Assembly (NCBI RefSeq): GCF_030913705.1
Contig: NZ_CP133190.1
Location: forward strand, 4,861,501-4,925,500
Direction of reading: 5' to 3'
Length of the DNA stretch: 64,000 nt
Source of the DNA: Anaerocolumna sp. MB42-C2
GTDB taxonomy: Bacteria > Bacillota > Clostridia > Lachnospirales > Lachnospiraceae
Shown here: in pieces, positions 15,713-25,092 of the stretch
Layout of the letters: every line of letters starts with the position of its first letter
Position numbering within the stretch: the stretch's first letter is position 1
The notes under the pieces: generated by a model
Seen by the model: the letters and a program-made list of their open reading frames with translations, nothing else
The model's database searches: none
What the model was told of the DNA's origin: nothing
Translations under genes and position numbers: made by a program

Positions 15713-18424
15713 ATGAGTAAAAAAGTAGTACATATCATATCACACTCACACTGGGACAGGGAATGGTATATGCCCTTTGAGAAACATCGTTTAAAATTAG
15801 TAGATTTAATTGACGATTGTCTGGAATTGTTTGAACAATCAGAGGAATTTAAAAGTTTTCATTTGGACGGCCAAAGTATTATATTAGATGATTATTTAGA
15901 AGTGAAACCTGATAAAATGGAAATGATAAAGAAAAATATTTTAGCAGATAAGTTCTATATTGGTCCCTGGTATATCCTTCAAGATGAATTTTTAACCAGT
16001 GGAGAATCCAACATAAGGAATCTGCTAATTGGAATAGAAGAAGCAAATAAATATGGAAAGTTATGTAAGATCGGATATTTTCCTGATGCTTTCGGTAATG
16101 CAGGTCAAATGCCCCAGATATTAAAACAGGCAGGTATGGAAGCAGTAATATTTGGAAGAGGTGTAAAACCGGTAGGATTTAACAACTCCGTTCCGGAAAC
16201 CGGTGAATATGAATCTTTTTATTCGGAGATGCGCTGGAATGCGCCGGATGGCAGCGGGTTATTAGGTATATTATTCGCCAACTGGTATAACAACGGTGCG
16301 GAAATTCCTGTGAAAGAAGCCGAGGCTAAGAAATTCTGGGATAAACGGTTACAGGATGTGCTGCGGTTCGCCTCTACGGATCATCTCTTATTTATGAACG
16401 GCTGTGATCACCAGCCTGTACAAAAAGATCTGGCTGAAGCGATTGCTACTGCAAACCGCTTATATCCGGATATGGAATTCATTCATTCAAATTTTAGTCA
16501 TTATGTAAAATGTGTGAAAGAGTCTCAGACAAATCAATTATCCGTTGTTACGGGTGAACTTACAAGCCAGATGACGGACGGCTGGAATACCCTGGTTAAT
16601 ACCACATCCTCCAGGGTTTATTTAAAACAATTAAACAGGGAAAATGAAGCAGCACTTGCGAATCTCGCGGAACCCCTGGCGGTATTAGCTGCGGATGCCG
16701 GATTTAGGTACCCTCACGAAACAATCAAATATGCCTGGAAAAAGCTGATGCAGAATCATCCTCACGACAGTATCTGCGGCTGCAGTACGGATGAAGTTCA
16801 TAAAGATATGGAAACCCGCTTCCATAACAGTCTGCAGGTTAGTGAATGCCTTATAAATGATAGTATGTACTATATCGGTAATAATATTGATACATCCTGT
16901 TTTAAAGACCGGGAAGCTTATCCTTTTACCGTATTTAATACGACCGGATGGAAGCGGACAGGAGTAGTATCTGTTTTGATTGATGTTGATAGGATTTATG
17001 GGCAGAATATGACCGCCTCCTATCATCAAATGAAAGAATTGCCTATAAAGGATTTTGTTCTTGAGGATCATTTAGGTGATCGGATTTCATTTACAATTAA
17101 GGATTCGGGGGTAAGATTCGGGTATGATCTGCCGGAGGATAAGTTCAGACAGCCTTATATGGCAAGAAGTGTAACAGTTACCTTTGAAGCAAAAGATGTA
17201 CCTGCCTTAGGATATAAGGTATATGCTTTAGTTCCACAAAAAGAAGATATTACAAAGCAGAATTCCTTGGTTATTCCTGACGGTTTTGAAAACAGTTACC
17301 TGAAAGCAACCATTAACTCAGATGGTACGCTTAATCTTTTGGACAAAACTTCGGATAAATATTATGAACAAATCTGTTATTATGAGGATACCGGTGACAT
17401 TGGAAATGAATATATTTATCGCCAGCCGGAGGGGGATAAAGCGATACTTTCTAAGAACAGTATCTGCAGATTTGAACTGACTGAGGATGAAACTTACCGG
17501 GCGACTTATAAAATCACTCAGGTGATGGAGATACCGGAAAGTGCGGATGATACCTTATATGAAGAGCAAATCAGCATGACAAATGTAAAACTCAGAAAAG
17601 CGAAAAGAAGTATAAACCTATTACCGCTTGAAATCATAACTTATATTTCCCTGGAGAAAAACGGACGAGGTATAAAAGTTAAAACGGAGTTTGAAAACCG
17701 AATGAAAGACCACAGGTTCAGAGTCATTATACCTACAGGACTTGAAACCGACAGGCATTTTACGGATTCGGTATTTGAAGTTGTGGACCGGCCTAACCGT
17801 CATTATGAGGAGTGGGAGAATCCCAGCGGCTGTGAGCATCAACAATGTTTTACCGGAATGAAAGATGAAAAAGCAGGAATCGTAGCCGCCAACTTCGGAT
17901 TGTACGAATATGAAATACTGCCGGAGCAAAACAATGCAATTGCTATAACCTTACTTCGCGCCGTTGGCGAGCTTGGAGACTGGGGGGTATTTTTAACTCC
18001 GTATGCACAGATACAAAAGAAATGCACTGTCTCCTTTGAAATTATTCCGTTTTCCGTCAAGGATAGAAAGAATGATCCATTAGTGGAAGCATATCAGTTC
18101 CAGGTTCCCATGAATACCTGCCAGATATTTGTGCATAACGGTGTATTGCCGCCGGAACATAGTTCTTTGGAATGGGAAGGCGAGGGAATATATCTTACCG
18201 GAATAAAATATAAACAGAATGAAAATGACCGGATTATCCGTTTTGTCAATGGCACGAATCAGGTGAGAAATCTAAAACTTAAAAAATCTGACAGGGTAAA
18301 CAGCTATTATAGAAGTAATGTAATTGAGGAGCATCTTGATGAGCTGACAGCAGAAAACCAGGAATGGTATGATATTACAGTAAATCCATATGAAATAGTA
18401 ACCATAGGAATGGAAAACTCTTGA
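15713..18424 (+). CDS. GH38 alpha-mannosidase
   Basis: This 903-residue protein has GH38 features: zinc-site motif HSHWDREWY (His11, His13, Asp15) at the N-terminus, the nucleophile region YFPDAFGNAGQMPQIL (Asp125), and NHPHDSICGCSTDEVH downstream. The long C-terminal beta domain is of the usual length. There is no signal peptide, so it acts in the cytoplasm on imported or intracellular mannosides. It resembles bacterial MngB-like enzymes in size, but whether the substrate is a free oligosaccharide or a derivative such as mannosyl-glycerate is unknown. It is a single-gene unit between a divergent repressor and a strong terminator. Confidence 0.93.
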   Translation: MSKKVVHIISHSHWDREWYMPFEKHRLKLVDLIDDCLELFEQSEEFKSFHLDGQSIILDDYLEVKPDKMEMIKKNILADKFYIGPWYILQDEFLTSGESNIRNLLIGIEEANKYGKLCKIGYFPDAFGNAGQMPQILKQAGMEAVIFGRGVKPVGFNNSVPETGEYESFYSEMRWNAPDGSGLLGILFANWYNNGAEIPVKEAEAKKFWDKRLQDVLRFASTDHLLFMNGCDHQPVQKDLAEAIATANRLYPDMEFIHSNFSHYVKCVKESQTNQLSVVTGELTSQMTDGWNTLVNTTSSRVYLKQLNRENEAALANLAEPLAVLAADAGFRYPHETIKYAWKKLMQNHPHDSICGCSTDEVHKDMETRFHNSLQVSECLINDSMYYIGNNIDTSCFKDREAYPFTVFNTTGWKRTGVVSVLIDVDRIYGQNMTASYHQMKELPIKDFVLEDHLGDRISFTIKDSGVRFGYDLPEDKFRQPYMARSVTVTFEAKDVPALGYKVYALVPQKEDITKQNSLVIPDGFENSYLKATINSDGTLNLLDKTSDKYYEQICYYEDTGDIGNEYIYRQPEGDKAILSKNSICRFELTEDETYRATYKITQVMEIPESADDTLYEEQISMTNVKLRKAKRSINLLPLEIITYISLEKNGRGIKVKTEFENRMKDHRFRVIIPTGLETDRHFTDSVFEVVDRPNRHYEEWENPSGCEHQQCFTGMKDEKAGIVAANFGLYEYEILPEQNNAIAITLLRAVGELGDWGVFLTPYAQIQKKCTVSFEIIPFSVKDRKNDPLVEAYQFQVPMNTCQIFVHNGVLPPEHSSLEWEGEGIYLTGIKYKQNENDRIIRFVNGTNQVRNLKLKKSDRVNSYYRSNVIEEHLDELTAENQEWYDITVNPYEIVTIGMENS

Positions 18425-18459
18425 ACTATAGTAAGTATAAGTTAAGAGAGAGTATTAGG

Positions 18460-18497
18460 AAAAAAGACAGTTGCAGAATGTTGCAGCTGTCTTTTTT
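18460..18497 (+). terminator. Rho-independent terminator after the alpha-mannosidase gene
   Basis: AAAAAAGACAG and CTGTCTTTTTT form a perfect 11-bp stem around a 16-base loop and end in a T run, 36 bases after the stop codon. Confidence 0.9.
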
Positions 18498-18583
18498 GAA
18501 ACAGAAAAGCAAAATTAGCTGATGGCAGTTAAGAAAAAATTTTAGCCATTAAATTACTGATTTTAAATTTTTGTTTTTCCTAA

Positions 18584-19195
18584 TCAATTTAAAATTACAG
18601 CGTCTGCAAAATATTCCGGCATATGAAAGTTCCAGCTGGGATTATTTATAACGGTATAACTTCCATAATGCTGCGTTTTTATATCACTTGCACATAACTT
18701 ATAGAAATTACAGCGGATTATATCACCCGGCTTAAAGGTATCTTTGTTAAAAAGGTCTTTAATATACTGCAGAGGGATATTGGCTTCTACAGTCCAGGAA
18801 TTCTCATTAATGAAAGCCTCACAGGTGCATATTGCATCAGTAAATTCAGTGTATGCTTTTCTTCCCGGAGGTACCTGGCCGTAACGGTTGAGCATGGCGC
18901 CATTACCGTTCATTTCAATATTTACATAAGTCCCCTTTTTAGTATCCGGTGCAAATTCGATAAAAGCTTCCATAGCACTGTCAAGGAAAACCGGATCTTC
19001 ATTCTTATGATAGATACGCAGAGGATCTTTTTCCTCACAGGTCATCTGGATAATAAAACCTTTCTCTTTCATATATGCCATTTTTCCGTAAGTTACAGGA
19101 CGATATTCACCGCCCCAGTTATATTTATCTACATAAAAAAACGGGCAGTCTGCCAATCCGGATTTTTCCCTAATAGTGTGGATTTCATAATTCAT
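18584..19195 (-). CDS. Carbohydrate-binding family 9-like protein (cytoplasmic)
   Basis: The 203-residue product reads as a CBM9/DOMON-like beta-sandwich: DSAMEAFIEFAPDTKKGTYVNIEMNGNGAML, then a central WTVEANIPL strand and a terminal SYTVINNPSWNFHMPEYFADAVI. Such small stand-alone CBM9-like proteins are common beside glycan genes in clostridia; their biochemical role is not established. The start at 19195 is chosen because AGGAGG lies 6 bases upstream; the frame extends further upstream without another ribosome site. No signal peptide is present. It converges with the alpha-mannosidase gene and is divergent from the ABC importer operon. Confidence 0.7.
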   Translation of the reverse strand: MNYEIHTIREKSGLADCPFFYVDKYNWGGEYRPVTYGKMAYMKEKGFIIQMTCEEKDPLRIYHKNEDPVFLDSAMEAFIEFAPDTKKGTYVNIEMNGNGAMLNRYGQVPPGRKAYTEFTDAICTCEAFINENSWTVEANIPLQYIKDLFNKDTFKPGDIIRCNFYKLCASDIKTQHYGSYTVINNPSWNFHMPEYFADAVILN

Positions 19196-19336
19196 ATCAT
19201 ACCTCCTGGATATAATGTAAAATGAGTTATCTAACTTTTGAATATAATTAACGCATAACATATTTAAGTAAACCATAATAATGATTGGTATAGTCTTATT
19301 ATACAAAATAGAGCAATCAATACTATATAAAGTTGT

Positions 19337-19348
19337 GCAAACGTTTGT
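19337..19348. promoter_or_regulatory. LacI-family operator (site 1)
   Basis: GCAAACGTTTGT has the CAAACGTTTG core found at two other places in the island (30738, 32908). It lies between the CBM9-like gene and the first ABC operon, about 105 bases upstream of that operon's probable -35. With its flanks (TGCAAACGTTTGTA) it also resembles a CcpA cre site. Confidence 0.7.
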
Positions 19349-19452
19349 ATAAACTGAAGCTAAAAATAATAAAAATTTATTTAGTAAAAATGCACAAAGA
19401 CATTGTCGAAAATTGTTGAAAAACACTATTTTGAACTATTTTATAAAGGCTA

Positions 19453-19481
19453 TTGACATTTGAAAGAATAGGAGTTAGTAT
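19453..19481 (+). promoter_or_regulatory. Probable promoter of the first NitT/TauT operon
   Basis: TTGACA (19453-19458), a 17-base spacer and TAGTAT (19476-19481). The -10 is imperfect, suggesting regulated expression. The leader to the start at 19662 is ~170 bases long; I recognise no riboswitch in it. Confidence 0.5.
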
Positions 19482-19661
19482 AAATGTGCAAATAAGTTTT
19501 GCAAACATTCAGATAAAACAGCATTTTGCCTGTGACAGTAAACCGTTGATGTATTGGTGATTATTTATAATTTAAGTACGGTTTGTAAAGATACATAGCA
19601 AAATGCATTTTATTTTCCAGAATGTAAACACGAGTGTATACTTTAGAGGAGGAATTAAGTG

Positions 19662-20837
19662 ATGGCAAAAAAGATTATTTTAGCATGTCTCGCTGCAGTT
19701 ATGATTATGGGTGCACTTACTGCATGTGGCAAAAAGTCAGGTACAAATGAAACTCAAAAAACAGAAACAAGTGATACCCAGAAAGAAGAAACAGGTAATA
19801 CTCAGAAAAGTGATACAAATGAACCGAAGAAAACGTATGAATTAACTGTATCCGGTATTAACGGCAGCATTAACTACACACCTGTGTATATAGCAAGAGA
19901 AAAAGGTTTCCTGGATGAAGCCGGTTTAAAGATTGATGAAGTTATGTTTGATAACGGACCGGTACAGATGGAAGCACTTGGCTCCGATTCCTGGGATATC
20001 GGTGCTACCGGTGTTGGCGGTGTTTTATCCGGAGCAATTGGATATGATGCATTAATGATTGGTGCATCCAATTCAGATAACGGAACCCAGACTATCTGGG
20101 TACGTAAGGATTCTAAGATTGCAGCAGCAGGAACAGGTAATAATGAAGTGAACAGTTCAATTGTAGGAGATGCTGCATCATGGAAAGGTGCTAAGGTTCT
20201 TTGCAATTCAGGTACTGTATTACAGTATTTATTATTAAAAACAATTGGTGGTTTTGGGCTTTCTTTGAATGACATTGAATTCGTATCCATGGATTCACCT
20301 ACTGCAAACAGTGCATTTTTAGCCGGACAGGGGGACGCAGCTGTTGTAACCGGAGCAATCAGTTTTTCACCGGATAAAGATGATTATGTATTAGCATCCA
20401 GCGGTAACTTAGCTGATACCGGACTTATGTGTAACTTTATGGTAAATAAAAACAGCTACAATGATCCTGAAAAATACGAAGCAATGAAAATTTTCATGGA
20501 AGTTTACTTTAAAACAATTGATTGGATGAATGAAAATAAACAGGAAGCAGCCCAGCTTTGCAGCGACTTTAATCAGGAATGCGGTATTAACTTAAGTCCT
20601 GAAACAGCAACTTTATACTTAGGACAGGATCCATATTATAGTTTGGATGATGTTTATAACATGATGCATGATAAAGCGGAAGGAGCAGATTATTCCGTAA
20701 TGGAGGGCAAACTGATCGACGTATTAAAATTCTTCATTCAATATGGCAATTATAAAGACGGTGATGATCAAAAATTCTTAGGTCATATGGATACTAAGTT
20801 AATTGATGAAGTTTACGCTGATTTAAATGGTAAATAA
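19662..20837 (+). CDS. NitT/TauT-type ABC transporter substrate-binding lipoprotein (system 1)
   Basis: This 391-residue protein starts with a lipoprotein signal (MAKKIILACLAAVMIMGALTAC, Cys22) and a Thr/Glu/Lys-rich linker. An SsuA/TauA-like fold follows: NYTPVYIAREKGFLDEAGLK, then SDSWDIGATGVGGVLSGAIGYD, where this family reads G-S-x-D-I-G. AGAGGAGG gives 9-base spacing to ATG 19662; an adjacent GTG at 19659 is the alternative. Family members bind sulfonates, nitrate, or pyrimidine and thiazole precursors; the ligand here is not readable. It heads an operon of two permeases, two ATPases and three metabolic enzymes, so the imported compound is probably their substrate. Confidence 0.9.
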   Translation: MAKKIILACLAAVMIMGALTACGKKSGTNETQKTETSDTQKEETGNTQKSDTNEPKKTYELTVSGINGSINYTPVYIAREKGFLDEAGLKIDEVMFDNGPVQMEALGSDSWDIGATGVGGVLSGAIGYDALMIGASNSDNGTQTIWVRKDSKIAAAGTGNNEVNSSIVGDAASWKGAKVLCNSGTVLQYLLLKTIGGFGLSLNDIEFVSMDSPTANSAFLAGQGDAAVVTGAISFSPDKDDYVLASSGNLADTGLMCNFMVNKNSYNDPEKYEAMKIFMEVYFKTIDWMNENKQEAAQLCSDFNQECGINLSPETATLYLGQDPYYSLDDVYNMMHDKAEGADYSVMEGKLIDVLKFFIQYGNYKDGDDQKFLGHMDTKLIDEVYADLNGK

Positions 20838-20888
20838 AAAATGCATTAAGATTTACTGAAATTCATTAAGTAGTTGAAAAATTAAGAG

Positions 20889-20942
20889 GGCAGCTGCAGT
20901 TACATAATACAATACTTTTTATTGCAGCTGCCGATTTTACCC
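20889..20942 (+). terminator. Stem-loop after the system 1 binding-protein gene
   Basis: GGCAGCTGCA and TGCAGCTGCC form a perfect 10-bp stem around a 34-base loop, followed by GATTTTA. It probably sets binding-protein excess over the permeases, like the hairpin at 9054. Confidence 0.65.
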
Positions 20943-20985
20943 TTTAGGACACCAAAATAAAAAGAATAAAAGGAGTTGTATCTAT

Positions 20986-21822
20986 ATGGCCATGTCTAAT
21001 GAAAATTTTGAAAAAGGCCTTAAAGAGTACCAGAGATCTCAAAAAGCATATTCACTGAAATATATGCTGCTTCAGTTGGTTGGCGTAATTGGTTTTCTTG
21101 GTATCTGGCAATTAGCAGTAGTAAGTGGGGTAGTGGATTCTGCCAGACTGCCGGCACCATCAACAGTTTTTAGAACTCTGATTGTAAAAACCTACAGTGA
21201 ACAACCGGATGGTAACGTTTTATTAGTTAATATTCTTGCAAGTCTTCAGGTAGCATTAACAGGTTTCTTTACTGCAATTGTCATCGGTATTCCCTTAGGG
21301 TTGGTAATGGGCTGGTGGACAAAAGCAGATCGTTTTATACGCCCGATATTTGAATTAATTCGTCCTATTCCTCCTATTGCGTGGATTCCTCTTATTGTAG
21401 TATGGATGGGGATTGGTCTTAAAGCAAAAGCAATGATAATCTTTTTTACAACCTTTGTTCCTTGTGTTATCAATTCCTACACTGGAATTAAACTTACTAA
21501 CCAGACATTGATCAATGTTTCCAAGACCTTTGGTGCATCCAATCTAGAAATATTTTTTAAGGTTGGCATACAATCTGCCCTGCCGATGACTTTTGCCGGT
21601 ATTCGTGTAGCCTTAGGAAATTCCTGGTCAACATTAGTAGCTGCTGAAATGCTGGCAGCCAGTGCAGGACTTGGATTTATGATTCAGATCGGACGTTCTG
21701 TTGCCCGACCGGATATTGTTATTGTTGGAATGGTTGTTATAGGTGTTATAGGGGCTTTGCTTTCTGCTTTGCTTTCTTATACAGAAAGTAAACTGATGAA
21801 ATGGCAAAAGAATAGACGATAA
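20986..21822 (+). CDS. NitT/TauT-type ABC transporter permease (system 1, subunit A)
   Basis: This 278-residue SsuC/TauC-type permease has about six membrane spans, the conserved FELIRPIPPIAWIPLIVVWMGIGLKAK segment, and the ATPase-contact loop SKTFGASNLEIFFKVGIQSALPM. AAAGGAG precedes the ATG. A second, different permease follows 15 bases downstream. SsuC/TauC systems usually use one permease gene as a homodimer, so two permease genes in tandem suggest a heterodimeric pore, matching the two non-identical ATPases. Confidence 0.92.
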   Translation: MAMSNENFEKGLKEYQRSQKAYSLKYMLLQLVGVIGFLGIWQLAVVSGVVDSARLPAPSTVFRTLIVKTYSEQPDGNVLLVNILASLQVALTGFFTAIVIGIPLGLVMGWWTKADRFIRPIFELIRPIPPIAWIPLIVVWMGIGLKAKAMIIFFTTFVPCVINSYTGIKLTNQTLINVSKTFGASNLEIFFKVGIQSALPMTFAGIRVALGNSWSTLVAAEMLAASAGLGFMIQIGRSVARPDIVIVGMVVIGVIGALLSALLSYTESKLMKWQKNRR

Positions 21823-21837
21823 AAGGAGGATGAATTT

Positions 21838-22626
21838 GTGGAAAATAATGCCAGAGAGAGAAAAAAGAAGATAGATAAATTATTATATTGGATACTCCCC
21901 GTATTATCTATTCTTTTAATTGTTATTGCATGGATCACCTTTTCATCGGTGCACCCAGAACTTATGCCAGGACCTGTGGAAGTATGGAATCGTCTGATCA
22001 AGACATTTACAAAACCTATTGGCCGTATTAATTTGTTAGGCCATGCCTGGGCGAGTTTAAGGCGTGTATTAACTGCATTAGTTGCAGCATGGGCTTTTGG
22101 TATTTCATTCGGGATCTTAATCGGATGGAATAAAACCTGCCGTGCATTGTTGGGATCTATTTTTGAGATGATCCGTCCCATACCTCCAATCGCATGGATA
22201 CCGATTATAATCATGTGGTTCGGTATTGGAGAACTTCCGAAGGTTTTATTGGTATTTATCGGTACTTTTGTTCCCTTAGTTATTAATACTTCAACAGGAA
22301 TCCAGATGGTGGAAAAGATTAATGTTGATGTGGGTAAAGTATTTGGCGGAAATAACAGGCAGATTCTTACTCAGATTGTCATACCCACGGCGTTACCCTC
22401 CATATTTGCCGGGATTCGTACATCGGTAAGTTCGGGCTGGACTACCGTTCTAGCTGCTGAAATGCTTGCGGCAACAGCAGGTTTAGGATCGATGGTTACG
22501 AAAGGATGGCAGGGCGGAGATATGGCACTGGTATTAGTGGCTGTTATAACGATTGCAATTGTTGGTGCAATCTTATCGGTTGTATTAGCAAAACTGGAAA
22601 AGGTGGTTTGTCCATGGAACAACTAA
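21838..22626 (+). CDS. NitT/TauT-type ABC transporter permease (system 1, subunit B)
   Basis: A 262-residue second permease of the same family, with FEMIRPIPPIAWIPIIIMWFGIGELPK and the loop GKVFGGNNRQILTQIVIPTALPS. Translation begins at GTG 21838, chosen because AAAGGAGG lies 8 bases upstream. Its 3' end overlaps the first ATPase gene by 13 bases, indicating translational coupling. By eye it is clearly homologous to but distinct from subunit A. Confidence 0.92.
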   Translation: MENNARERKKKIDKLLYWILPVLSILLIVIAWITFSSVHPELMPGPVEVWNRLIKTFTKPIGRINLLGHAWASLRRVLTALVAAWAFGISFGILIGWNKTCRALLGSIFEMIRPIPPIAWIPIIIMWFGIGELPKVLLVFIGTFVPLVINTSTGIQMVEKINVDVGKVFGGNNRQILTQIVIPTALPSIFAGIRTSVSSGWTTVLAAEMLAATAGLGSMVTKGWQGGDMALVLVAVITIAIVGAILSVVLAKLEKVVCPWNN

Positions 22627-23375
22627 AAAGAAAAATGGAAATCAAAAATATTTCAAAGACATTTTATAGTAAAGAGGGCTATTTTACAGCGATTGAAGAC
22701 GTTAGCTTTGACGTATATGACGGTGAATTTCTTGTCCTGCTTGGGCCTGGCCGTTGTGGAAAGACGGTTTTACTAAATATTATTGCCGGACTTGAAAGTA
22801 AAACAACCGGATCTATTATATATGATGGAAAAGAAATCAATAATGTTAATCCTGAAGTCGGCATGGTATTTCAAAAGACAGCATTAATGCCTTTTAAAAC
22901 AGTTATGCAGAATGTTGAACTTGGATTAAAATTTAGACATATACCTAAAAAAGAAAGAGAAGAAACCTGTCAGAAGTACATTAATCTCGTTGGACTGCAA
23001 GGATTTGAAAAATCCTATCCCAAAGCACTTTCCGGAGGTATGAAACAGCGTGTGGGAATCGCCAGGGCATATGCAAATAATCCTAAGGTCCTGATTATGG
23101 ATGAACCTTTTGGTGCATTGGATGCTCAGACCCGATATGCCATGCAGAATGAGGTGCTTCGTATTTGGGAACAGGAAAAACGTACGTTTATTTATGTAAC
23201 AAACAATATTGAAGAAGCATGTTATCTTGGTACAAGAATTGTCTTGCTCAGCGATTGTCCTGCCAGGGTAAAAGAAGTGTATCCAATTGACCTGCCGCGG
23301 CCGAGAAATATGGTCAGTAAAGAATTTTTAGATTTACGTGCTAAAATTTCTGATAATACGGATCTTTCAATTTAG
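22614..23375 (+). CDS. ABC transporter ATPase (system 1, NBD1; no H-loop His)
   Basis: This 253-residue SsuB/TauB-like ATPase has Walker A GPGRCGKT, the Q-loop in MVFQKTALMPFKT, a canonical signature LSGGMKQRV, Walker B LIMDEP and D-loop GALD. The H-loop, normally T-H-D/N, reads TNNIEEA, so the switch histidine is Asn. AAAGGTGG precedes the ATG, which lies inside the end of the permease gene. It pairs with the ATPase at 23395, which has the histidine but a degenerate signature. Together they should form one complete and one crippled ATP site. Confidence 0.9.
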   Translation: MEQLKRKMEIKNISKTFYSKEGYFTAIEDVSFDVYDGEFLVLLGPGRCGKTVLLNIIAGLESKTTGSIIYDGKEINNVNPEVGMVFQKTALMPFKTVMQNVELGLKFRHIPKKEREETCQKYINLVGLQGFEKSYPKALSGGMKQRVGIARAYANNPKVLIMDEPFGALDAQTRYAMQNEVLRIWEQEKRTFIYVTNNIEEACYLGTRIVLLSDCPARVKEVYPIDLPRPRNMVSKEFLDLRAKISDNTDLSI

Positions 23376-23394
23376 ATGCCTGAAGGAGGAAAAT

Positions 23395-24153
23395 ATGGCT
23401 GATAACAATAATAACAGACCGGTAAAAGTAGAAGTTAAAAATCTGACGAAAAGATTTGGAGATCTGCTGGTTTTGGATCATATGAACTTTAATATAAAGA
23501 AAAATGAATTTGTGTGTGTTGTAGGCCCCACCGGATGCGGAAAAACAACATTCTTAAATTGCCTGACACGTATTCATGAACCCAGTGAAGGGGATTTATA
23601 CATTGACGGCGAATCGGCGGATCCAAGAAAACATAATGTTTCCTTTGTATTCCAGGAACCCTCTTCACTTCCGTGGCTGACAGTAGAAGAAAATATAGCA
23701 TACGGTTTAAAAATTAAAAGAGTACCAAAAGATGAAATAAATCGAAGAGTAAATCAGATTCTGGATTTGATGGGATTACAGGAAAGCCGTAAGGCATATC
23801 CTGGAGAGTTATCTGTGAGTGCGGAACAAAGGGTAATTATTGGACGTTCCTTTGCGATGCAGCCGGATCTGCTTTTAATGGATGAACCTTATGGACAAAT
23901 GGATGTTAAAGTTCGTTTCTATCTGGAGGATGAAGTAATCCGCCTTTGGAAAGAACTTGGGAGTACTGTAGTTTTTATTACTCATAATATAGAAGAAGCC
24001 GTTTATCTGGCTGAGAAAGTAATAATACTGAGTAATAAACCGGCGTCAATCAAGGAAGAGGTTATCATTGATCTGCCTCATCCAAGAAATATTGCAGACC
24101 CCAAATTTATTGAGTACCGTAATTATATTACAGATAAGATTAAATGGTGGTAA
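23395..24153 (+). CDS. ABC transporter ATPase (system 1, NBD2; degenerate signature)
   Basis: This 252-residue ATPase has Walker A GPTGCGKT, Q-loop FVFQEPSSLPWLT, Walker B LLMDEP and H-loop THNIEEA, all canonical. The signature motif reads LSVSAEQRV where NBD1 has LSGGMKQRV, so both signature glycines are lost. AAGGAGG lies 6 bases before the ATG; longer upstream frames lack a ribosome site. In a heterodimer, the NBD2 Walker/His site would face the intact NBD1 signature and should hydrolyse ATP, while the opposite site lacks both His and signature. Confidence 0.9.
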   Translation: MADNNNNRPVKVEVKNLTKRFGDLLVLDHMNFNIKKNEFVCVVGPTGCGKTTFLNCLTRIHEPSEGDLYIDGESADPRKHNVSFVFQEPSSLPWLTVEENIAYGLKIKRVPKDEINRRVNQILDLMGLQESRKAYPGELSVSAEQRVIIGRSFAMQPDLLLMDEPYGQMDVKVRFYLEDEVIRLWKELGSTVVFITHNIEEAVYLAEKVIILSNKPASIKEEVIIDLPHPRNIADPKFIEYRNYITDKIKWW

Positions 24154-24223
24154 ATTCTCTTAATAAAGAAAAATAGTGTTCTCAAAGAGTAAGAGCCGTT
24201 CTATGGCAGAATGAGAGGTATTT

Positions 24224-25021
24224 ATGAACTGTGAGCGTTTAAAAGATAAGGTGGCTATTATTACAGGCGGCGGCAGAGGGATAGGGTTTTCAATTGCTGC
24301 CAAGTTTATTGCAGAGGGTGCTAAAGTAATCGTAGCTGATATCCTGGAGGATGGCGAAGCCATAACAAGCAAACTTGGAGAAAAGAGTGATTATTATAAA
24401 ATAGACCTACGTAAGTCTGCTGATATCTTTACTATGGCTGATACTGTCTACAATAAGTACGGACATATTGATGTTCTGGTTAATTGTGCCGGTATTGCAC
24501 GCCCGGTACCTACATTGAAGCTGACCGAAGAAGTGCTGAATGAGGTTATTGATATTAATATGAAAGCGCCTTTATTCTGCTGCCAGGCAGTTGGAAAATA
24601 TATGCGCAAACAGGGCGGCGGAAGTATTGTTAACATTTCATCCGGTAACAGTAAGATGATCAATGTAGGAAGAACACCCTATGGCATCACAAAAGGTGCC
24701 GTGAATCTCTTGACCCAGCAACTGGGAGCAGAATGGGCGATGTATAACATTAAAGTGAATGCTATAGCTCCGGGATGGATCCGTACCGAGATGGTAGAAA
24801 GACCACTAAAGAGCGGTATTTTAGACGAGAAGAAAATTTTGTCCGTATCACCGATCGGACGTTTCGGAAAAGTGGAAGAGATAGCGAACCTGGCTTGTTT
24901 TTTAAGCTGTGAAGAATCCGATTATATCGTTGGTCAGGTTATTTTTGCAGACGGCGGCTGGAGCATGGGTATTATGCCGGATGGGCTGAACTATATTCGT
25001 GAAAATGATACTGAAGATTAA
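24224..25021 (+). CDS. Short-chain dehydrogenase/reductase (classical SDR)
   Basis: This 265-residue classical SDR has the dinucleotide motif TGGGRGIG (residues 14-21), the NCAG motif at 87-90, and the catalytic Ser (near 140, NISSG), Tyr153 and Lys157 (YGITK). D39 after VIVA suggests NAD(H) preference. It resembles FabG-like sugar/polyol dehydrogenases of catabolic operons. It lies 70 bases after the second ATPase gene and is followed by a zinc dehydrogenase; two dehydrogenases in series could oxidise and re-reduce a hydroxyl (epimerisation) or oxidise an aldose or polyol. Substrate unknown. Confidence 0.9.
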   Translation: MNCERLKDKVAIITGGGRGIGFSIAAKFIAEGAKVIVADILEDGEAITSKLGEKSDYYKIDLRKSADIFTMADTVYNKYGHIDVLVNCAGIARPVPTLKLTEEVLNEVIDINMKAPLFCCQAVGKYMRKQGGGSIVNISSGNSKMINVGRTPYGITKGAVNLLTQQLGAEWAMYNIKVNAIAPGWIRTEMVERPLKSGILDEKKILSVSPIGRFGKVEEIANLACFLSCEESDYIVGQVIFADGGWSMGIMPDGLNYIRENDTED

Positions 25022-25092
25022 AAGACCGCAACCTGCAGCGTAATGAGCAGTAGGAGTGAAATAAAATATTGCAAAAGAAAGGGTGTTAGAAT

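Noticed and set aside
19337..19348. Pure CcpA cre site
   Set aside because: The flanks deviate from cre at the last two positions, and the same core recurs around LacI genes; a LacI operator is the better explanation, although CcpA cannot be excluded.
19196..19426. N-terminal extension of the CBM9-like protein with a hydrophobic stretch
   Set aside because: The strong AGGAGG at the internal ATG (19195) and the start of homology there show that the upstream codons, which overlap the intergenic operator, are not translated.
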